NCBI GenBank assembly: GCA_963751775.1
Contig: CAVVVW010000032.1
Location: forward strand, 62,001-126,000
Direction: 5' to 3'
Source: CADEEN01 sp963751775
GTDB taxonomy: Bacteria > Pseudomonadota > Gammaproteobacteria > Burkholderiales > Burkholderiaceae_C
DNA length: 64,000 nt
The position numbers were made by a program, and so were the translations under genes. Positions 59,698-64,000 of the stretch are shown here, piece after piece. The notes beneath the pieces were generated by a model that saw nothing but the letters and a program-made list of their open reading frames with translations, had not been told where the DNA came from and did not search any database. Within the stretch, counting starts at the first letter, position 1, and the number at the start of each line of letters is the position of its first letter.

Positions 59698-60375
59698 TTG
59701 GCACTGACCGATACGGACCTCGGCGCCATCGCGCTGACCCTGCGCCTGGCCACGGTGGTGACGGCGTTGCTGCTGCTGATCGGCACGCCGATCGCCTGGT
59801 GGCTGGCACGCACACGCTCGCGGCTGAAAGCGCCGATCGGCGCGCTGGTGGCGCTGCCGCTGGTGCTGCCGCCCACGGTGCTGGGTTTTTATCTGCTGCT
59901 GGCGCTGGGGCCGAACGGCGCGGTCGGCCAGCTCACGCAGGCGCTCGGCCTCGGCCGCCTGCCGTTCACCTTCTGGGGCCTCGTGGTCGGCTCGGTGTTC
60001 TATTCGCTGCCCTTCGTCGTGCAGCCGATCCAGAACGCCTTCGAAGCCATCGGCGAACGCCCGCTGGAAGCGGCGGCCACGTTGCGCGCCAGCCCCTGGG
60101 ATCGGTTCTTCACCGTCGCATTGCCGCTGGCCCGGCCTGGCTTCGTCACCGCCGCCATCCTCGGCTTCGCGCACACCGTCGGCGAATTCGGCGTCGTGCT
60201 GATGATCGGCGGCAATATTCCCGGCCAGACGCGCGTGGTCTCGGTGCAGATCTTCAACCATGTCGAAGCGCTCGAGTACGGCCGTGCGCATTGGCTCTCG
60301 GCCGGCATGGTGTTGTTCTGCTTCTTCGTGCTGCTGGCGCTTTACGCCTTCAATCCGGCCCGGCGCAGGCCATGA
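59698..60375 (+). CDS. modB: Molybdate ABC transporter permease
   Basis: Inner-membrane permease, 225 residues with five or six helices. The binding-protein-dependent transport signature EAAATLRASPWDRFFTVALP (the EAA loop contacting ModC) is near residue 130, with FAHTVGEFGVVLMIGGNIPG after it. It starts at a TTG (59698), 15 bp after the modA stop. The stop overlaps the modC start (ATGA). Confidence 0.92.
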   Translation: MALTDTDLGAIALTLRLATVVTALLLLIGTPIAWWLARTRSRLKAPIGALVALPLVLPPTVLGFYLLLALGPNGAVGQLTQALGLGRLPFTFWGLVVGSVFYSLPFVVQPIQNAFEAIGERPLEAAATLRASPWDRFFTVALPLARPGFVTAAILGFAHTVGEFGVVLMIGGNIPGQTRVVSVQIFNHVEALEYGRAHWLSAGMVLFCFFVLLALYAFNPARRRP

Positions 60376-61460
60376 CCGCGCCCTGCACGCCCGCCATCCA
60401 AGCCCGCTTCGCGCTGGCATTTGCCGGCTTTGCGCTGGATGTCGATCTGGCGCTGCCCGGCCGCGGCGTGACGGCGCTGTTCGGCGCCTCCGGCTCGGGC
60501 AAGACGACGCTGCTGCGCTGCATTGCCGGCCTCGAGCGCTCGCCAGTGGGGCGGCTCACGGTGAACGGCACGGTGTGGCAAGACCAGACCATCTTCGTAC
60601 CCACGCACCGCCGGGCCGTCGGCTACGTGTTCCAGGAAGCGAGCCTGTTCGCGCACCTCTCGGTACGCGGCAATCTGGATTACGGCCTGAAGCGCGTGCC
60701 GCCCGCATTGCGCGCGAACGGTCAAGCGGCGGCGATCGAGTTGCTCGGCATCGGCGCTCTGCTCGACCGAGCGACGACCGGCTTGTCGGGTGGTGAACGT
60801 CAGCGCGTGGCGATCGCCCGCGCGCTGGCGGTCAGCCCGCAGTTGCTGCTGATGGACGAGCCGCTGGCTTCGCTCGACCTGGCGCGCAAGCAGGAGATCC
60901 TGCCCTATCTCAAGCGTCTGCACGACGAACTCGACATCCCCGTGCTCTACGTCAGCCACGCCGCCGACGAAGTCGCGCGCCTGGCCGACCACCTGGTGCT
61001 GCTCGACGCTGGACGCGTGCAGGCGCAAGGTGGCCTGCACGAGATGCTGAGCCGGCTGGACCTGGCCGCCGCTTTCGCCGATGACGCCGGCGCGGTGATC
61101 GACGCCACCGTCGCCGCGCACGACGACGCCGACCACCTCAGCCGGCTCGACTTTCGCGGCGGCAGCCTGCTGGTCGGCCGCTGCAGCCAGGCCCCCGGCC
61201 AGCGTGTGCGGGTGCGCGTGCGCGCCAGCGATGTCAGCCTGTCGGACCGCCCGCCGGAAGGCAGCAGCATCCTCAACGCGCTGACGGCGCGTGTGGTCGA
61301 GGTCAGCGCCGGTAATACGCCCGGGCAGTGGCTGGTGCAACTCGATGCGGGCGGCACGCTGCTGATGGCGCGCATCACCGCGCGCTCGGGCAGGGCGCTG
61401 CAGATCGAACCCGGCCGCAGCGTCTGGGCCCAGGTCAAGAGCGTGGCCGTGCTGCGCTGA
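60372..61460 (+). CDS. modC: Molybdate ABC transporter ATP-binding protein
   Basis: Cytosolic ATPase, 362 residues, intact. Walker A is FGASGSGKTTLLRCIAGLE, the signature TGLSGGERQRVAIARAL and Walker B LLLMDEPLASLD. The C-terminal Mop-type domain (about residues 290-362; QRVRVRVRASDVSLSDR and NALTARVVEV) binds molybdate for feedback inhibition. It converges with ridA, 13 bp apart. An artificial frame runs upstream of it for over 2.9 kb but is antisense to the ABC-F gene. Confidence 0.94.
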   Translation: MTAPCTPAIQARFALAFAGFALDVDLALPGRGVTALFGASGSGKTTLLRCIAGLERSPVGRLTVNGTVWQDQTIFVPTHRRAVGYVFQEASLFAHLSVRGNLDYGLKRVPPALRANGQAAAIELLGIGALLDRATTGLSGGERQRVAIARALAVSPQLLLMDEPLASLDLARKQEILPYLKRLHDELDIPVLYVSHAADEVARLADHLVLLDAGRVQAQGGLHEMLSRLDLAAAFADDAGAVIDATVAAHDDADHLSRLDFRGGSLLVGRCSQAPGQRVRVRVRASDVSLSDRPPEGSSILNALTARVVEVSAGNTPGQWLVQLDAGGTLLMARITARSGRALQIEPGRSVWAQVKSVAVLR

Positions 61461-61473
61461 CGGCTCAGGCGAC

Positions 61474-61858
61474 TTACGGGCTTGTAGGCGACGACGTCGA
61501 TCTCGACCTTGGCATCGACCATCAGCCTCGCCTCGGTGGTCGAGCGCGCCGGCCGGCCATTGGGGAAGTAGCTCATGTAGACGCGATTGAAGGCGCCGAA
61601 GTCACGCGCGTCCTGCAGCCAGCAGGTGCACTTGCAGACGTCGTCGAAGCCCGCGCCCGCGAGCGCGAGGGCACGCTGCAGGTTGTCCATCACCTGGCGC
61701 GTCTGCGCCTCGATGCCGCCGGCGACGATCTCGCCTTCGGCGTTGGCCGGCACCTGGCCCGACACGAAGATGAAGTCACCCGCTCGCACGGCCGGCGAGA
61801 AGGGGCGCGGCTGGCGGTCCGAAGCCTGCGGTGGAATGCCCAGATATTGCAGCGTCAT
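61474..61858 (-). CDS. RidA/YjgF-family enamine/imine deaminase (frame break at the end)
   Basis: Small trimeric enzyme of the Rid superfamily that hydrolyses reactive enamines and imines. About 127 residues. RAGDFIFVSGQVPANAEGEI, GGIEAQTRQVMDNLQRAL, FNRVYMSYF and the Arg-containing GRPARSTTEARLMVDAKVEI identify it. Its unbroken frame would run on into modC; removing one C at about 61478 gives the natural end VVAYKP and a stop at 61474. ATG at 61858 (MTLQYLGIPP); an upstream ATG at 61873 is possible. It is divergent from a peptide ABC transporter, a common pairing in amino-acid or dipeptide catabolism. Confidence 0.87.
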
Positions 61859-61892
61859 GAAGATCCCTTCCAAGGGTGCCGGGTCGGCAGAG

Positions 61893-61911
61893 TATGAAAT
61901 ATATTTTCATA
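61893..61911. promoter_or_regulatory. 19-bp palindromic operator between ridA and the ABC transporter
   Basis: Perfect arms TATGAAA and TTTCATA around the centre TATAT, 35 bp upstream of ridA and 96 bp upstream of the binding-protein gene. The pattern TGAAA...TTTCA resembles sites of RpiR-type regulators, although no regulator gene is in the window. It could control both divergent transcripts. Confidence 0.55.
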
Positions 61912-62007
61912 ATCCAGCTCTTTCAGTTCGGGTTTATCCTGAAAAGCGGCTGATCCAATGAGATTTAGGCTCCTGCTCTGAAATTTAACTTCATTGAGGA
62001 GCCTCCC

Positions 62008-63566
62008 ATGACGCGTGGAGTTCGCATGCAGCGCCGCACCGCACTGTCCTCGCTGCTGGCACTGGGCGCGGCCGGCGCCGGCTTCGGTCCGGCGGCCGCA
62101 CAGACCGGCAAATCGGCGCTGAACCTGGCGATGGTGGCCGAGCCTCCGACGCTGGACATCCAGTCGACCCCGGCCGACCTGGTCTGCATCATCATGCAGC
62201 ACGTCTACGAGCCGCTGTACACCTTCGACGCCAAGGCCGCGCTGGTGCCGATGCTGGCCGAGTCGATGCCCAAGATCTCCGCCGACGGCAAGGTCTATGC
62301 CATCACCCTGCGCAAGGGCGTCATGCTGCACAGCGGCCGCGAGCTCAACGCCGACGATGTGGTGGCCAGCCTGAAGCGCTGGATGGAGGTCTCGCCGCGC
62401 GGCAAGTCGGTCGCGGCACAGGTGGCCGACCTTGCCGCCAAAGGCCCACTCAATGTGGAGATCAGCCTGAAGAACGCCTACGCGCCGCTGCTGTCGCAGC
62501 TGGCCATGGCGTCGGGCATGGCCGCCATCATGGCCAAGGAAACGCTGGCGCAGCCGCTGCGCGAGTACGTCGGCACGGGACCCTACAAGTTCAAGGAGCG
62601 CAAGCCCGACCAGTACGTGCTGCTGACCCGTTTCGACGGCTACGTGGCGCGCAAGGAAGCCGCCAGCGGCTACGGCGGCAAGCGCGTGGCGACGGTGGAA
62701 GAGTTGCGCTTCGTGCCGGTGCCCAACGCCAACACCCGTGTCGAGGGCGCACTGGCCGGCCAGTTCCATTACGCCGACCTGCTGCCCATCGAGGCGCTCG
62801 AGTCGCCTGGAGAAAGCCGGGCGGCAAGGCGGTGCCGATGCTGACACCGTCGTTCGGCTTCCCCTACCTCGTGTTCAACACCAAGGAAGGCCCGCTGACT
62901 CAGCAGCCGCTGCGCAAGGCAGTACAGACGGCGCTGGGCGAAGGCGAGATGCTGGCGGCCGGCTTCGGCGACACGCGCTTCTTCATCGTCGAGGGCAACC
63001 ACTTCCCGAAGGGCACGCCGTTCTATTCCGACGCCGGTACCGGCGCCTACAACGAGCGCGACGCCAAGAAGTCGAAGAGCCAGGCCGAGCAGGCCGGCTA
63101 CAAGGGCGAGCCGGTGCGCATCCTCACCAGCCGCCAGTACGACTTCCACTACAACATGGCGCTGATCATGGCCGAGCAGTTGAAGCGCGCCGGCTTCAAG
63201 GCCGAGCTGAACGTGGTCGAGTGGGCGACGCTGCTGCAGCGCCGCGCCGACCCGAAACTGTGGGACATCTACATCACGCACTCGGGCCTGTTCCCCGAGC
63301 CGATGCTGTCGCCGCCGCAACTGGGCGACGGCGCGCCGGGCTGGTGGAGTTCGCCGGCCAAGACCGCCGCACTCGCCGCGCTGAACCAGGAACCCAACCC
63401 GGCCAAGCGCGGCCCGCTCTGGGGCAAGGTGCAGCAGGTGGTGTACGACGAGGTGCCCTACATCCAGGTCGGCAAGTTCGCGAGCCTGTCGGCGCGCTCG
63501 CCGTCGCTGCAGGGCTACACGCCGTACACCTACCCGTTCTTCTGGAACACCAGCCTGAAGAGCTGA
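62008..63566 (+). CDS. Peptide-type ABC transporter substrate-binding protein (one frame break)
   Basis: Periplasmic solute-binding protein of family 5 (dipeptide/oligopeptide/nickel), about 519 residues. Signal: an RRTALSSLLALGA twin-arginine-like stretch and cleavage near AAAQT. Family segments: PPTLDIQSTPADLV, YEPLYTFDAKAALVPMLAES, GVMLHSGRELNADDVVASLK and, after the break near 62808, FNTKEGPLTQQPLRKAVQTA and GYTPYTYPFFWN. GAGGAG lies 7 nt before the ATG at 62008; an ATG at 62026 begins MQRRTA. Followed by the permease gene 19 bp on. Confidence 0.88.
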
Positions 63567-63585
63567 CCGCCAAGAGCCCCGGCGG

Positions 63586-64000
63586 ATGGCGCGCTTCCTG
63601 CTCACCCGCCTGGGCGGCGTGCTCGTCGTCATGGCCATCGTGGCCGTGCTGGTGTTCGTGCTCACGCGCGCCGCGCCGGGCGACCCGATCGCCGTGCTGC
63701 TCGGCGACCAGGCCACCGCCGAGGACATCGCGCGCGTGCAGAAGGTCTACGGCCTCGACCGGCCGCTGCCGGTCCAGTTCGGCCTCTGGCTGCGCGAACT
63801 CGCGCACGGCAACCTCGGCGAGTCGATCTTCCTGCAGCGGCCGGTGACGCAGGCGCTGTGGGAGCGCGCCGAGCCGACCGCGCTGCTGTCGCTGATGGCG
63901 ATTGCCATTGCCGCGCTGATCGGCGTGCCCTGCGGCATCGTCTCGGCGGTGTTCCGCGGCAAGGCCATCGATCAGGTCTTCACCGGCTTCGCGATGCTCG
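63586..64000 (+). CDS. Peptide-type ABC transporter permease, 3' end outside window
   Basis: First 138 residues of a DppB/OppB-type inner-membrane permease. The N-terminal helix LGGVLVVMAIVAVLVFVLT is followed by RAAPGDPIAVLLG and the YGLDRPLPVQFGLWL segment conserved in this family, then two more helices. It starts at the ATG at 63586 and is cut by the window edge. With the preceding binding protein it forms the start of a typical five-gene transporter operon. Confidence 0.9.
   Translation, partial: MARFLLTRLGGVLVVMAIVAVLVFVLTRAAPGDPIAVLLGDQATAEDIARVQKVYGLDRPLPVQFGLWLRELAHGNLGESIFLQRPVTQALWERAEPTALLSLMAIAIAALIGVPCGIVSAVFRGKAIDQVFTGFAML

Overview
The window is about 68 % GC and has the gene content and order of a betaproteobacterium of the order Burkholderiales (Comamonadaceae / Rubrivivax-Leptothrix type). 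The diagnostic runs are hprK > < fur <> bamE-dapB-exbB-exbD-leuS-lptE-holA, the thiL-pgpA-pncC chain, argH <> algZ-algR, and ppc <> hemC-hemD-hemX-hemY. All are housekeeping sets of that group. About twenty genes, including essential ones (leuS, holA, lptE, ppc), carry single-base frame breaks. I read these as uncorrected assembly or sequencing errors and give each such gene as one CDS with the break positions.

Layout. 1-14.45 kb: core genes (HPr kinase, Fur, BamE, lysine biosynthesis, Tol/Exb proton channel, Leu-tRNA synthetase, LPS transport, DNA pol III delta, a hydroxyacid dehydrogenase, NMN deamidase, PG-phosphatase, ThiL, ArgH, and the AlgZ/AlgR-type two-component pair). 14.5-35.4 kb: an accessory catabolic block between algR and ppc/hemC. 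Its left half is a minus-strand operon of eight genes: acylating aldehyde dehydrogenase, ThDP enzyme, sugar-phosphate-isomerase-like protein, NAD-type shikimate/quinate dehydrogenase, two tandem type I dehydroquinases, HMG-CoA-lyase-like enzyme, second isomerase-like protein. A TetR regulator and a TRAP transporter (dctPQM) diverge from it. The right half holds an EthD-like protein, a CaiB-type CoA transferase, a third isomerase-like protein, two SDRs, an Fe-S flavoenzyme, a gutted GntR regulator and a VOC/HPPD-like protein. 35.5-45.9 kb: core again (ppc, hemCDXY, tRNA-Arg, greB, maeB). 46-61.5 kb: mixed genes, including an RNase Sa-like ribonuclease with a barstar, cytochrome c' with b561, a MocR regulator divergent from an amino-acid operon, an ABC-F ATPase and modABC. 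61.5-64 kb: RidA divergent from a peptide-type ABC transporter that runs off the window.

How it may work together. The eight-gene operon has the same reaction logic as inositol catabolism (dehydrogenase, TIM-barrel dehydratase, ThDP ring-cleaving hydrolase, CoA-acylating aldehyde dehydrogenase, aldolase/lyase), but is built from shikimate-family enzymes. I propose that it imports an alicyclic hydroxy-acid (quinate/shikimate-like) through the TRAP system, oxidises and dehydrates it, cleaves the ring with the ThDP enzyme and ends in CoA thioesters. This is inference; no substrate can be read from the sequence. One dehydroquinase paralogue has lost its Schiff-base lysine. A 38-bp AT-rich dyad overlaps a good minus-strand promoter beside the TetR gene and is the likely control point.

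No CRISPR array, insertion sequence, prophage or replication origin was seen.
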